The notes under the pieces: generated by a model
What the model was told of the DNA's origin: nothing
What the model saw: the letters and a program-made list of their open reading frames with translations, nothing else
Databases searched by the model: none
Assembly: GCA_963835555.1 (NCBI GenBank)
Contig: CAWIGC010000042.1
Location: forward strand, 62,001-126,000
Direction of reading: 5' to 3'
From: Sulfopaludibacter sp963835555
GTDB lineage: Bacteria > Acidobacteriota > Terriglobia > Bryobacterales > Bryobacteraceae
Length of the DNA stretch: 64,000 bases
In this document: positions 28,635-37,794 of the stretch, piece by piece
Numbering within the stretch: the stretch's first letter is position 1
Layout of the letters: each line of letters opens with the position of its first letter
Translations under genes and position numbers: made by a program

Positions 28635-29641
28635 TGACTCCTTATTTAGGCCAGATTGGCGATGAGTCCGCGGTGGGCGAAGCGAGGCGCGCATCTGTCG
28701 CACTGGCAGGCGCGGCCGGCTTCGACGAAATCGATGCGGGCAAAGTCGCGATTGCCGTTACCGAAGCCGCCACAAATGTTCTCAAACACGCCGGTGGTGG
28801 GGAAATTTTGCTCCGTGCCACCGATGCCGGGGTGGAGATGCTGGCTGTCGATAAAGGACCGGGCATCGCGAATCTGCAGGACGCTTTGCGCGACGGGCGG
28901 TCCAGTTCGGGCACCGCGGGCATCGGATTGGGAGCCATTTCGCGGCTGGCCGGCACATTCGACGTCTATACCGGGGAGGGGTTGGGGACTGCTCTGGCGG
29001 CTCATTTCCATCCCGCAAACTACCGCCCGTCCCCGCGGCTGCATGCAGGGCTCGAAATCGGTGTCGCGCAGGCGCCCTACCCGGGCGAAGAGGTGTGCGG
29101 CGACGCCTGGGCGTCGTCTGAATCCGCCATTCTCATAGCCGATGGATTGGGCCACGGTTTTCAAGCGGCGCAAGCGGCGCAAGTTGCGGTGAAGGCATTT
29201 GAGTGGAACCGGCGCGCGGCCGCCCGCGATGTGGTGGACGCAATCCACCTGGCGCTTCGTGCCACGCGCGGCGCCGCGGTTGCCGTCGCCTCGGTCGAGC
29301 CGGAACGGCGCCTGGTCTGGTTCTGCGGCATCGGAAATATCAGCGGAGTCATTGTCGCGGCCGGCAATCGCCGCGGCCTGGTCTCCTACAACGGCACGGC
29401 CGGCCATGAGGCCTCGCGCATCGCGCAATTGGAATATCCTTTACCCGAAGGCGCCCTGCTGGTGATGCATAGCGATGGTATCAGCGCGAAGTGGGATCTG
29501 GCATCCTACCCCGGACTGGCCTCTCGCCACCCGTCGCTGATAGCGGCCATACTCTACCGCGACTTTCGCCGGCGGACGGACGATGCCACGGTGGTGGTCG
29601 CGCGGGTGTGCCCCCCGGACCAACGGGAAGGCGCGAGATGA
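28634..29641 (+). CDS. GHKL ATPase fused to a PP2C/SpoIIE-like (RsbX-type) phosphatase
   Basis: A 335-residue fusion. Residues about 1-130 are a second RsbT/RsbW-like ATPase (VTEAATNVLKHAGGGE; VDKGPGIANLQDAL; GIGLGAISRL). The rest is a PP2C-type phosphatase of the RsbX/SpoIIE class: GEEVCGDAW, ILIADGLGHG and VMHSDGISAKWD hold the metal-binding aspartates. RsbX resets the stressosome by dephosphorylating RsbR and RsbS, so this protein may do both jobs. The ATG at 28634 overlaps the rsbT stop; an ATG at 28625 is possible. Confidence 0.85.
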   Translation: MTPYLGQIGDESAVGEARRASVALAGAAGFDEIDAGKVAIAVTEAATNVLKHAGGGEILLRATDAGVEMLAVDKGPGIANLQDALRDGRSSSGTAGIGLGAISRLAGTFDVYTGEGLGTALAAHFHPANYRPSPRLHAGLEIGVAQAPYPGEEVCGDAWASSESAILIADGLGHGFQAAQAAQVAVKAFEWNRRAAARDVVDAIHLALRATRGAAVAVASVEPERRLVWFCGIGNISGVIVAAGNRRGLVSYNGTAGHEASRIAQLEYPLPEGALLVMHSDGISAKWDLASYPGLASRHPSLIAAILYRDFRRRTDDATVVVARVCPPDQREGAR

Positions 29642-31743
29642 GTGCCGCCCTTCTCACGGCATCGCTACGTTGGGAGCAGGACCTGGTGGCGGCGCGCCAG
29701 CGGGCCCGGGATATTTCCGAACTCCTGGGCTTCGACACGCAGGATCAGACGCGCATTGCCACGTCGGTTTCGGAGATTGGCCGGAATGCCTTTCGTTATG
29801 CCGGCGGCGGGAAAATCGAGTTTCGCCTGGAAGGCTCCACGGCGCCGCAGGTGCTCGTGATCCGGATCGCCGATCAGGGACCCGGTATCCCCAATCTTCA
29901 GCGGATCCTGGCCGGAAATTTCCAATCCAGCACTGGCATGGGTGTAGGGATTGCGGGCGCCCGGCGTCTCATGGATCAGTTCGATATCGAGTCCGTCCCG
30001 GGCCGCGGTACCGTAGTCACACTCAAGAAATTTCTTCCGCGCCGTTTAGCCGTGATCACGGCGGCTCGGGTCGCCGGGATTGCGGAGGAGTTGACCCGCC
30101 GCCGTCCGGTCGAGGGCCCGTTCGATGAGTTGCAACGGCAGAATCAGGAACTGCTGGAGCTGTTGGGCGAGTTGCGCAAGCGCCAGGAAGAGCTTTCGGT
30201 GCTCAACCGGGAGTTGGAAGATACCAATCGCGGGGTAGTGGCGCTGTACGCGGAACTGGATGAGAAAGCCGACCATCTGCGGCGCGCCGACCAGATCAAG
30301 ACGCGCTTCCTCTCCAATATGAGCCATGAATTCCGCACACCCGTCAATTCCATTCTGGCCCTCGGCAACATGCTGTTGAACCGTCCCGACAGCCGGATGG
30401 ATGGCGAGGAGCGCCAGCAGGTGATGTTCATGAAGAGAGCGGCCGAAGGCCTGCTGGAACTGGTGAACGATCTTCTGGACCTCGCGAAAGTGGAAGCGGG
30501 CAAAGTGGAAGTGCAGCCCGTGGAGTTCGCGGTGAGCGATCTGTTCAGCACGCTGCGCGGCATGCTGCGGCCCCTGCTGGTGAATTCGCAATTGAACCTG
30601 GTATTCGAAGACGCCGCGGAGATCCCACCGCTGCTCACCGACGAAGGGAAACTCTCCCAGATCCTGCGCAATTTCATCTCAAATGCCTTGAAGTTCACTG
30701 AGAGCGGTGAGGTGCGCATCATGGCCCGGAAAGAAGGGGACACGGTCGTATTCGCCGTCCGCGATACGGGAATCGGCATTGCTCCGGAGCACCTCGATCG
30801 TATCTTTCAGGAATTTGCCCAGATCGATAGCCCCAGTCAGCGCAAGACGAAGGGTACCGGTCTGGGGCTGCCGCTGGCAAAGAAACTGGCGGAACTGTTG
30901 GGCGGCCAGGTTAAGGTGGAATCGAGTCCGGGCCAGGGTTCCACTTTCGAGGCGTGGATTCCGGCAGTCTACCGCGCAATGGTCCACCAGGAGGAGCCCT
31001 CCTGGAAAGTGGATCCCCGGCTCGCCCCGGTGCTGCTGGTCGAAGACAGCATCGAAACCAGGCTTCTGTACGAAAAGTATCTAAAAAACACTCCGTATCA
31101 ATTGCTGTCAGCTTTGTCTCTGAGGGAGGCCCGGCAGGCGCTGCGGGTGTTTCAGCCGGCGGCATTTATTCTGGACGTGATGCTTCAGGGCGAGGACACC
31201 TGGACTTTTCTGGCGGAACTCAAAAGCACCGACACTACCCGTGGTATTCCAGTAATTATTCAGACAGTCGTGGAAGATGAGCAAAAAGCCCTGGCCTTGG
31301 GGGCCGATTCCTTTCTGGCTAAGCCGGTTAGCCGCGAAGCGCTTCTGGCGGAACTAGCCAGGCTGGTTCCGACGAAAGTACAGGTATTGGTGGTGGATGA
31401 CGACGAGGTATCGCGTTACCTGGTACGGCAGGCGCTGCGTGAGTTTTCCTGCAACATAGTAGAAGCCACCGACGGGTATGAGGCGCTGCATCTGTCCCGG
31501 CTGCACAAGCCCGCCTTGATCACGCTGGATCTCGGGATGCCCGGACTTAACGGCGAGGATATTCTAAGTGAACTAAAAGCAGATCCGGCCACCCAAGCCA
31601 TTCCGGTGGCGGTCATCACCTCTAAGTTGCTCTCCCTGTCGGATCAGGCCGAGTTAGCGGCGCACGCGGATGCCGTCCTGAATAAGTCCGCCCTGGGCGA
31701 TGCGGAAGTTAAGTCGATCTTCCGGGAATTGTTGAATCCTTAA
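29638..31743 (+). CDS. Hybrid histidine kinase with N-terminal RsbT-like ATPase domain and two receivers
   Basis: A 701-residue soluble protein. Residues about 1-140 are a third GHKL domain of RsbT type (SEIGRNAFRYAGGGK; IADQGPGIPNLQRI; GMGVGIAGARRL). A coiled-coil (about 165-215) leads to HisKA with His230 in MSHEFRTPVN, a second ATPase with GTGLGLPLAKKL and two receiver domains (ILDVMLQGED; TLDLGMPGLNG). No membrane segment is seen. The ATG overlaps the previous stop as ATGA, so it is co-translated with the stressosome genes and is a likely output kinase. Confidence 0.88.
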   Translation: MSAALLTASLRWEQDLVAARQRARDISELLGFDTQDQTRIATSVSEIGRNAFRYAGGGKIEFRLEGSTAPQVLVIRIADQGPGIPNLQRILAGNFQSSTGMGVGIAGARRLMDQFDIESVPGRGTVVTLKKFLPRRLAVITAARVAGIAEELTRRRPVEGPFDELQRQNQELLELLGELRKRQEELSVLNRELEDTNRGVVALYAELDEKADHLRRADQIKTRFLSNMSHEFRTPVNSILALGNMLLNRPDSRMDGEERQQVMFMKRAAEGLLELVNDLLDLAKVEAGKVEVQPVEFAVSDLFSTLRGMLRPLLVNSQLNLVFEDAAEIPPLLTDEGKLSQILRNFISNALKFTESGEVRIMARKEGDTVVFAVRDTGIGIAPEHLDRIFQEFAQIDSPSQRKTKGTGLGLPLAKKLAELLGGQVKVESSPGQGSTFEAWIPAVYRAMVHQEEPSWKVDPRLAPVLLVEDSIETRLLYEKYLKNTPYQLLSALSLREARQALRVFQPAAFILDVMLQGEDTWTFLAELKSTDTTRGIPVIIQTVVEDEQKALALGADSFLAKPVSREALLAELARLVPTKVQVLVVDDDEVSRYLVRQALREFSCNIVEATDGYEALHLSRLHKPALITLDLGMPGLNGEDILSELKADPATQAIPVAVITSKLLSLSDQAELAAHADAVLNKSALGDAEVKSIFRELLNP

Positions 31744-31843
31744 CATACCCGAACTGCGGCGGACTAGTAATCTTGACTTGGTCAGCTACACTTGTAATAC
31801 TGCGCGCGAGCTGACTGCTCCGGCGCCTTTGGGTCCTCCTGTT

Positions 31844-34123
31844 ATGGTCACGATTCTGAATGTCGATGATAATCGCGCCTCGCGCTATGCGCGGAGCCAG
31901 GTACTGCGCCAGGCGGGCTATCACGTGCTGGAAGCCACCAGCGGCGAAGAGGCTCTCAAGATGGTCCTGGAGGAACATCCGCAACTGGTACTCCTGGATG
32001 TGCATCTCCCGGATATCAGCGGTCTGGATGTCTGCCGGACAATCAAGAGGCAGCCCCATTCGGCAGCCATACCGGTGTTGCACATCTCAGCCACCGCAGT
32101 CGAAGAGCACGACCTCATTACCGGTTTGCAGGCGGCCGACGCATATGTTACCGAGCCGGTGCAGCCGGAAATGCTGCTGGCGTTTGTGGGCGCGCTGCTG
32201 CGCGGCAGTGAATTGCTGCGCCAGTGGGTAGCCATTTTCGATGCGCTGACGGATGGTGTCGCCCTGCTGAATGCCGAGGGAAACGTGCTGCGCTGTAATT
32301 CGGCGTTCTGCCGGCTGCTGGGCAAGCGCATTGGTGAAGTGTTGGGGCGGCCCATCATGGAAGCGGTTGCCGCAGTGCAGTGCGAGGGCGGTCAGTTTCC
32401 GCTTCCCTGTTCGCCGGATACCAGGCAGAGCGAGATTGTAGAATGCGGGTTCAACGGGAAAGTGTATCGCTTCAGTTCCCATCCGGCCCTGGTGCGGGGA
32501 AACGTCGCCGGGGCTATCTACATGATCTCCGATGTCACCGGAGAGAAGCGCGCCTCCCAGGAGAAGGACGAAGCGCTGGCGCTTCTGCGCGGGCTCACCG
32601 ATGATGCTCCGGTGGGATTCGCCTTTTTCGACCGTGATGTGCGATACCGTCTGGTGAACCAGCATCTCGCCCGAAAGAACGGCCATTCGATGGAAGCCCA
32701 CATCGGGCGCACGCCCGAAGAAATTGTGCCCTGGCGCGGGGTGGAAATCCGGCGTGTGTTTCAGGCCGTGATGGAGACCGGCCTCCCCGTGCTCGATCAC
32801 GAGTATGTAATGGAAGATGCCGGGGGCCAAACGCGCTCGTGGTCGGAAAACTGGTATCCCGTAAAATCGGCCGATGGGCGGTTGATTGGAGTCGGCGTCA
32901 CGGCTCTGGAGACCAGCGAAAAGAAGCGGGCGGAAAGAGAACGGCAGCTTCTGGAGCGCAGGATGCTCGACGCCCAGAAACTCGAGAGCATCGGCCTGCT
33001 GGCCGGCGGGATCGCACACGATTTCAACAATCTGCTCACGGGGATCCTGGGGAACGCGGGTCTTGCCATGGAAATGGCGGATCCCGGCAGTTCCATCGCG
33101 TCGTGCCTGGAGGAGATTGTGAAAGCCGGCGAGCGCGCCGCGCACCTGACCAAGCAGATGTTGGCCTATTCCGGGAAAGGCCAGTTCTTCGTGGAAACCC
33201 TGGATCTCTCCGAAGAGACCCGCGAGGTGGTGCGCCTGGTCCTGGCCTCGATTTCCAAGAAGATCTCCGTCGATCGGGATCTTCCGCAATCCCTCCCGCG
33301 CATTCGCGCCGATAAAGGGCAACTACAGCAGGTGGTGATGAATATCGTGGTGAACGCCGCGGAAGCCATCGGCGATGCCGGCGGCCTCCTCTCCGTCCGG
33401 ACCGGCATGCGGCAATTGTCGCAGCGGGAGATTCATCACACCCTGGCGGGTGCGGAACTGGAGCCCGGCTGCTACCTGTTTCTGGAAGTCAGCGATACCG
33501 GGTGCGGGATGGACGAGACCACCAAATCCAGAATTTTCGATCCCTTCTTCACCACCAAGTTCACCGGCCGGGGCTTGGGCCTGGCCGCGGTGGGCGGGAT
33601 TGTGCGCAGCCACCGGGGCGCCATCCGCGTGAGCAGCGCTCCGGGCCATGGAAGCACCTTCACCGTCTACTTTCCCATGGCCGCTCAGGCGGCTCCCGAG
33701 GCCCCCAAGACGGAGAGTTCGTCCAAGATCCCGGTGAGCGGTTCGATCCTGGTAGTGGATGACGAAGAGATGGTGCGTCAAACCGCGCGGGGCGCGCTGG
33801 AACGCTTGGGCTGCAAGGTGCTGGTGGCAGGCAGCGGCAAGGAGGCGATCGAGTTGTTCCGCTATCACGCCGGCGAGGTCTCGCTGATTATTCTGGACCT
33901 GAGCATGGCCGGTATGAGCGGGCTGGAAGTATTGCCCGAGTTGCGAAGGGTGCGCAGCGATGTCTCCGTCCTGATCTCCAGCGGGTACAGCGAATCCGAA
34001 ACCTTGCGCCTGTTCGCGGGCCAGAAGATTTCCGGTTTCCTGCAAAAGCCTTACACGCCGCAGCGTCTGCTGGAGCGGCTGGAGTGCTCGACCGGAGCTA
34101 CCGCCCGCCCCTACTCACCGTAA
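31844..34123 (+). CDS. Hybrid histidine kinase: REC-PAS-PAS-HisKA-HATPase-REC
   Basis: A 759-residue soluble protein. An N-terminal receiver (LLDVHLPDISG) is followed by two PAS-type segments (about 130-245 and 255-370), an NtrB-like HisKA with His392 in IAHDFNNLLTG, an ATPase with GRGLGLAAVGG and a C-terminal receiver (ILDLSMAGMSG). The CckA-like order suggests a phosphorelay with an external histidine phosphotransferase. It starts 100 bases after the previous kinase on the same strand. The ATG at 31844 lacks a clear ribosome-binding site. The 3' end overlaps the convergent ABC permease by 13 bases. Confidence 0.86.
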   Translation: MVTILNVDDNRASRYARSQVLRQAGYHVLEATSGEEALKMVLEEHPQLVLLDVHLPDISGLDVCRTIKRQPHSAAIPVLHISATAVEEHDLITGLQAADAYVTEPVQPEMLLAFVGALLRGSELLRQWVAIFDALTDGVALLNAEGNVLRCNSAFCRLLGKRIGEVLGRPIMEAVAAVQCEGGQFPLPCSPDTRQSEIVECGFNGKVYRFSSHPALVRGNVAGAIYMISDVTGEKRASQEKDEALALLRGLTDDAPVGFAFFDRDVRYRLVNQHLARKNGHSMEAHIGRTPEEIVPWRGVEIRRVFQAVMETGLPVLDHEYVMEDAGGQTRSWSENWYPVKSADGRLIGVGVTALETSEKKRAERERQLLERRMLDAQKLESIGLLAGGIAHDFNNLLTGILGNAGLAMEMADPGSSIASCLEEIVKAGERAAHLTKQMLAYSGKGQFFVETLDLSEETREVVRLVLASISKKISVDRDLPQSLPRIRADKGQLQQVVMNIVVNAAEAIGDAGGLLSVRTGMRQLSQREIHHTLAGAELEPGCYLFLEVSDTGCGMDETTKSRIFDPFFTTKFTGRGLGLAAVGGIVRSHRGAIRVSSAPGHGSTFTVYFPMAAQAAPEAPKTESSSKIPVSGSILVVDDEEMVRQTARGALERLGCKVLVAGSGKEAIELFRYHAGEVSLIILDLSMAGMSGLEVLPELRRVRSDVSVLISSGYSESETLRLFAGQKISGFLQKPYTPQRLLERLECSTGATARPYSP

Positions 34124-34938
34124 CTGATCTCGGTTTGCCGCGCCGAAATCGCGGAGTAAGCCAGCACGGTGAGTGACAGAAGCAACAGGCCAAAGATGGC
34201 GAGCCACGCGGGTGTAGGGTCGGCATCGATCACCATCACGTTGAACGGCGGGGGCACCGGCACCTCGACCGGGCACAAGTTGCGCAGGTAGAAAATCACG
34301 CTGATTTTCTTCAGCACCGAAGGCAGAAACGGGTTCAGGTTTTCCCAAACGAACACTACCGCCGCCGGGATCATGGGATTGCGAAAGAGAATGCCGGCAG
34401 TCAGAAACACCGCGCCATAACCCACGCAGGCCAGGGCGGCCACCACGGCGTACCATTCCAGTTGGCTGAGTCCCGGACCGTGCCAGATATAGTTCGACCA
34501 GGCCTGCCCGGCATGGCGTCCGATCATCAGGAACGATGCCGAGACGCTGCCCACGAACAGCACCAGGGCCACCGCGAGGCCCGCCAGGTACTTGCCCGCC
34601 ACCAGTAACTCGCGCCGCACCGGGGTCAGGTAGTAATAGTGCAGCGTCTTCTCCAGCATCTCCGCGCGGAAGAGATTGCAGAACACGCCCACGCAGCCAA
34701 AGAAAATCGCGCCACGCAGATAGAAAAACTGGAACATGGCGGCGAAGGCCACCACATCGTCCCCGATGCCGTGCCGGTTCCCGCGTAGGGAGCGGGATTC
34801 GAACATCCAGTGCAGCAGCGTGAGGCCCATTGGCGCCAGCGCGAGACAGTAGATCCACCATCCCCGCCTGGACAGAAACGTTTTCTTCCATTCCAGCCGG
34901 AACACGCCGCCCAATTGCTTTGCCCAAAGCCCCGTCAT
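34111..34938 (-). CDS. ABC transporter permease (ABC-2-like)
   Basis: A 275-residue protein with about six helices. It carries HYYYLTPVRRELLVAGKYLAG, the cytoplasmic loop-helix seen in ABC-2/gliding-type permeases. The ATG at 34938 overlaps the stop of the upstream ATPase as ATGA, so the two are coupled and form one transporter. The substrate is unknown. It is last in a four-gene unit. Confidence 0.8.
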   Translation of the reverse strand: MTGLWAKQLGGVFRLEWKKTFLSRRGWWIYCLALAPMGLTLLHWMFESRSLRGNRHGIGDDVVAFAAMFQFFYLRGAIFFGCVGVFCNLFRAEMLEKTLHYYYLTPVRRELLVAGKYLAGLAVALVLFVGSVSASFLMIGRHAGQAWSNYIWHGPGLSQLEWYAVVAALACVGYGAVFLTAGILFRNPMIPAAVVFVWENLNPFLPSVLKKISVIFYLRNLCPVEVPVPPPFNVMVIDADPTPAWLAIFGLLLLSLTVLAYSAISARQTEISYGE

Positions 34939-35879
34939 ACGGTGCCTCCTTCGCCGCCGATCAGGTATTGATAGACGCTGTTCACGTCGTCATCGGCCGG
35001 GGCCACCGATTCCACTTCCAGGCCCTGCTCCAGGATGATGCGGTTCAGCAGCAGATAGAATCCGTCCGCGTCCCTGGTGCGCACCAGCAGGCCGTTGGTG
35101 GCGCTCAATATCTTGGCCTCCACTACGTGGTCCTGGTGAAAAAGTTGCGAGGCCAGCAGGGCCGGCCGGTCGCACTGCACCAGTATCTGCATGGGCTGTT
35201 CCTTCACTTCGCTGCGCACACCCTGGATCTCTCCTTCGGCCACCACGTAGCCGTGGCTGAGCAGAATCACCTGGTCGGAGATTTTGTCCACCTCATGCAG
35301 AATGTGGCTGGACACGATGACGTGGCGGCCCGTGGCGCCCCACTCGCGGAAGAGGGCGATGGTTTCGGCGCGCGCCATGGGGTCGAGACCGTTGAGAGGC
35401 TCGTCCAGCACCAGCACCTGCGGGTCGTGCGCGATGGCCTGCGCCAGTTTGGCGCGCTGCCGCATGCCCTTGCTGTAAGCCGCCACCGTGCGGTGGGCCG
35501 CGCCGAACATATTGACCTTCTGCAGCGCCGCGGTGGTCCGATCTTCGCATTCGCCGTGGCTGTACCCATGCAGCCGCAGAAAGGAATAAATGAACTGGAA
35601 GCCGGTGAGGCCTTTGGGATAATTGTCGAACTGCGCGCAATAGCCCACCGACCGGCAAAGCTGCTCCGGACGATCGGGCCGGATGCCAAGCACGCGAATC
35701 TCGCCCTGCGTGGGGCGGATCAGGCCGGTCATCAGGTTCATGAGAGTCGTCTTGCCGGAGCCGTTGGGACCCACCAGGCTGGTGATGCCCGGCGGAACGG
35801 TCAGGTTGACTTTGTTGACGCCCAGTACCTCGCCGTAGAAGCGCGAGACATTGGAAAAGGTGATCGTGGATTCGCTCAC
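34935..35879 (-). CDS. ABC transporter ATP-binding protein
   Basis: A 314-residue ATPase with Walker A GPNGSGKTTL, the Q-loop AQFDNYP, signature YSKGMRQRAKLAQ, Walker B VLVLDEPLNGLDP and H-loop SSHILHEV. The C-terminal extension of about 90 residues is typical of ABC-2-type exporters. The start GTG at 35879 overlaps the TGA of the upstream permease as GTGA. It is paired with the downstream permease. Confidence 0.92.
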   Translation of the reverse strand: MSESTITFSNVSRFYGEVLGVNKVNLTVPPGITSLVGPNGSGKTTLMNLMTGLIRPTQGEIRVLGIRPDRPEQLCRSVGYCAQFDNYPKGLTGFQFIYSFLRLHGYSHGECEDRTTAALQKVNMFGAAHRTVAAYSKGMRQRAKLAQAIAHDPQVLVLDEPLNGLDPMARAETIALFREWGATGRHVIVSSHILHEVDKISDQVILLSHGYVVAEGEIQGVRSEVKEQPMQILVQCDRPALLASQLFHQDHVVEAKILSATNGLLVRTRDADGFYLLLNRIILEQGLEVESVAPADDDVNSVYQYLIGGEGGTV

Positions 35880-36777
35880 CGCACCACCTCCGCGCCGCGA
35901 ATCTTGCGCGCCAGCATGTAGAGGCAGATCCCGGCCAGCGCGGCCAGCGCCCCGCAGCAGCACCACAGAGGCAATTCTTCCCCTGAGTCACACGGAAGAA
36001 GACCGCGCCGCTGGTAGTGGGATTATTGCCTTCAAAGAGCCATACCCACACCTGCCCTACCAGGTTGCTGATCTGCAGCAGGTGGCCCCACTTGGTGCGC
36101 TGTACGGCGTTGATGGTGGCGCCGAATCCGGCCGCTACAAAGAACACCCCGAACATCAGGCCGCCGGCCGCGGGTTTCCACTTCACCCACGCCGAAAGCG
36201 CCAGGGCCAGGAGCGCCAGAATGAGAATCCAGATCCACGCGCCGAAGAACATTCCCCAGGCCAGGCGCTGGTTATCCACCATCCACTGCCAGCTTTCCAG
36301 GTAACCCTGCAATGCGAACAGCATCAGGCCCGGCACCCACGTCATCAGCGACATCAGGATCACCAGCACGCTCATCTTGCCCACCACGTACTCCACCCGC
36401 GAGAAAGGCCGCGCCAGGTATAGCGAGAGGGCGTTATTGGCCAGGTCCGGCGATACCAGGCCCGGACCGATAAAAGCGGCCAGAAACAGCGCCAATATGC
36501 TCTGCCAGCCCAGCAGCGCCTGGAAGAAGGTGACGTTGATGGAGATCAGCCGCTGGGCGCTTTCCGCATTCAACAGTTTGAGCGCGCTGGCGTTATGCTG
36601 CACGTAAATGATCAGCGCGCAGATCAGCGGGTAGATGAAGGTGCAGATGAAAAAAATGGTGAGAAACCTGGAGTGATGCAGCTCTTCCAGGGCGTAGCGG
36701 GGTATCACCAGGAGGCGCGATGCGGTGGAAGTGGTTTCCCCGTCGTAGGGCCGGTAGGTTTTCTTATATACTGCCAT
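35876..36777 (-). CDS. ABC transporter permease, frameshifted near its 3' end
   Basis: About 300 residues with six or seven helices; it opens MAVYKKTYRPYDGETTSTAS, typical of the permease subunit of acidobacterial ABC-2-type systems. After TSGAVFFRVTQG the frame is lost, but one added G (CCCC at 35980-35983 on the plus strand) restores ELPLWCCCGALAALAGICLY, the last helix, ending ARKIRGAEVVR with a TGA that overlaps the next start. The missing base is thus probably a consensus error. It overlaps the upstream ATPase gene by 14 bases. Confidence 0.82.
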
Positions 36778-37696
36778 CGGCAGCCTCCATGGCTTTCAGG
36801 AAAATGTCCTCCAGGGAATCGCGCTTGCGATTGAGACGCCGGATCTGCACGCTCTGCGCCGCGGCCACCTCGTAGAGACGCCGTACTTCCAGGCCGTCCG
36901 GAAGAATCAGCTTGAGGCGTCCCTGCGCCCCCACGGCCGTTTCGCAGCCCATCTTCTCCATGGCTTCGACGAAACTACCGTTGTTGGCGCCGCGCGTTTC
37001 CAGTTCCAGGAAGCGGCGGTTGGCCCGGCGTTCCTCTTCCAGATTGCAGAACGCCGCTACGTTGCCGTCTTTCAGAATGAGCACCTGGTCACAGCATTCC
37101 TCCACGTCGCGCAACAGGTGCGAGGAGAGGATCAGGTGCAGGTCGCCGCGATCGCGGATTTCCTGAATCAGCTGGATCATGCGCAGGCGCGCGGGCGGAT
37201 CGAGCCCGTTAGTGGGCTCGTCCAGAAACAGCAGCTTGGGTCCGTGGGCGATGGCCTGGGCCAGTTTCGCGGCCTGTTTCATGCCCAGCGAATAGGTGCC
37301 CAGCGTGCGATAGCGGACCTCGCCCAGTCCCACGTAAAAGAAGGCTTCGTGCGCGCGTTCCAGGGCATGCTCGGGCGGCAGGCCGGAGAGTTCCGCCATC
37401 ATGCGGACCAGGTGGACTCCGGTCATTTTGGCGATATAGGCATCGTTTTCGGGCATGTACCCGATCAGGCCGCGCACTTCGCGCGCGTGGGTGCGGATGT
37501 CCCGCCCCAGCACGCGGGCCGTGCCGGCGGAGGGCTGGTAGAACCCGAGCAGCGTATTCATGAGGGTTGACTTGCCCGCGCCGTTCGGGCCCAGCAGGCC
37601 GATGGAGCGGCCGGTAAGGGCGGCTTTCAGCTTCTTCAGGATGACGCGCCCGGCCAGGCGCACCTCCAGGCCATCCAGCTCAATTACCGGGTCCAT
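36764..37696 (-). CDS. ABC transporter ATP-binding protein
   Basis: A 310-residue ATPase with Walker A GPNGAGKSTL, signature YSLGMKQAAKLAQ, Walker B LLFLDEPTNGLDP and an H-loop SSHLLRDV. It is first in the unit ATPase-permease-ATPase-permease, overlaps the first permease by 14 bases and is paired with it. It is related to the second ATPase but clearly diverged. Confidence 0.92.
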   Translation of the reverse strand: MDPVIELDGLEVRLAGRVILKKLKAALTGRSIGLLGPNGAGKSTLMNTLLGFYQPSAGTARVLGRDIRTHAREVRGLIGYMPENDAYIAKMTGVHLVRMMAELSGLPPEHALERAHEAFFYVGLGEVRYRTLGTYSLGMKQAAKLAQAIAHGPKLLFLDEPTNGLDPPARLRMIQLIQEIRDRGDLHLILSSHLLRDVEECCDQVLILKDGNVAAFCNLEEERRANRRFLELETRGANNGSFVEAMEKMGCETAVGAQGRLKLILPDGLEVRRLYEVAAAQSVQIRRLNRKRDSLEDIFLKAMEAADGSI

Positions 37697-37794
37697 GACT
37701 TAAGCTTACGGTTTTTGGGGGTCCGGTGTTCCGGAGAAATGAAGGACAACGCCGCACCGATGGCCCGTCAGCCTTAAGAGGGAAAGTCTGGAGT

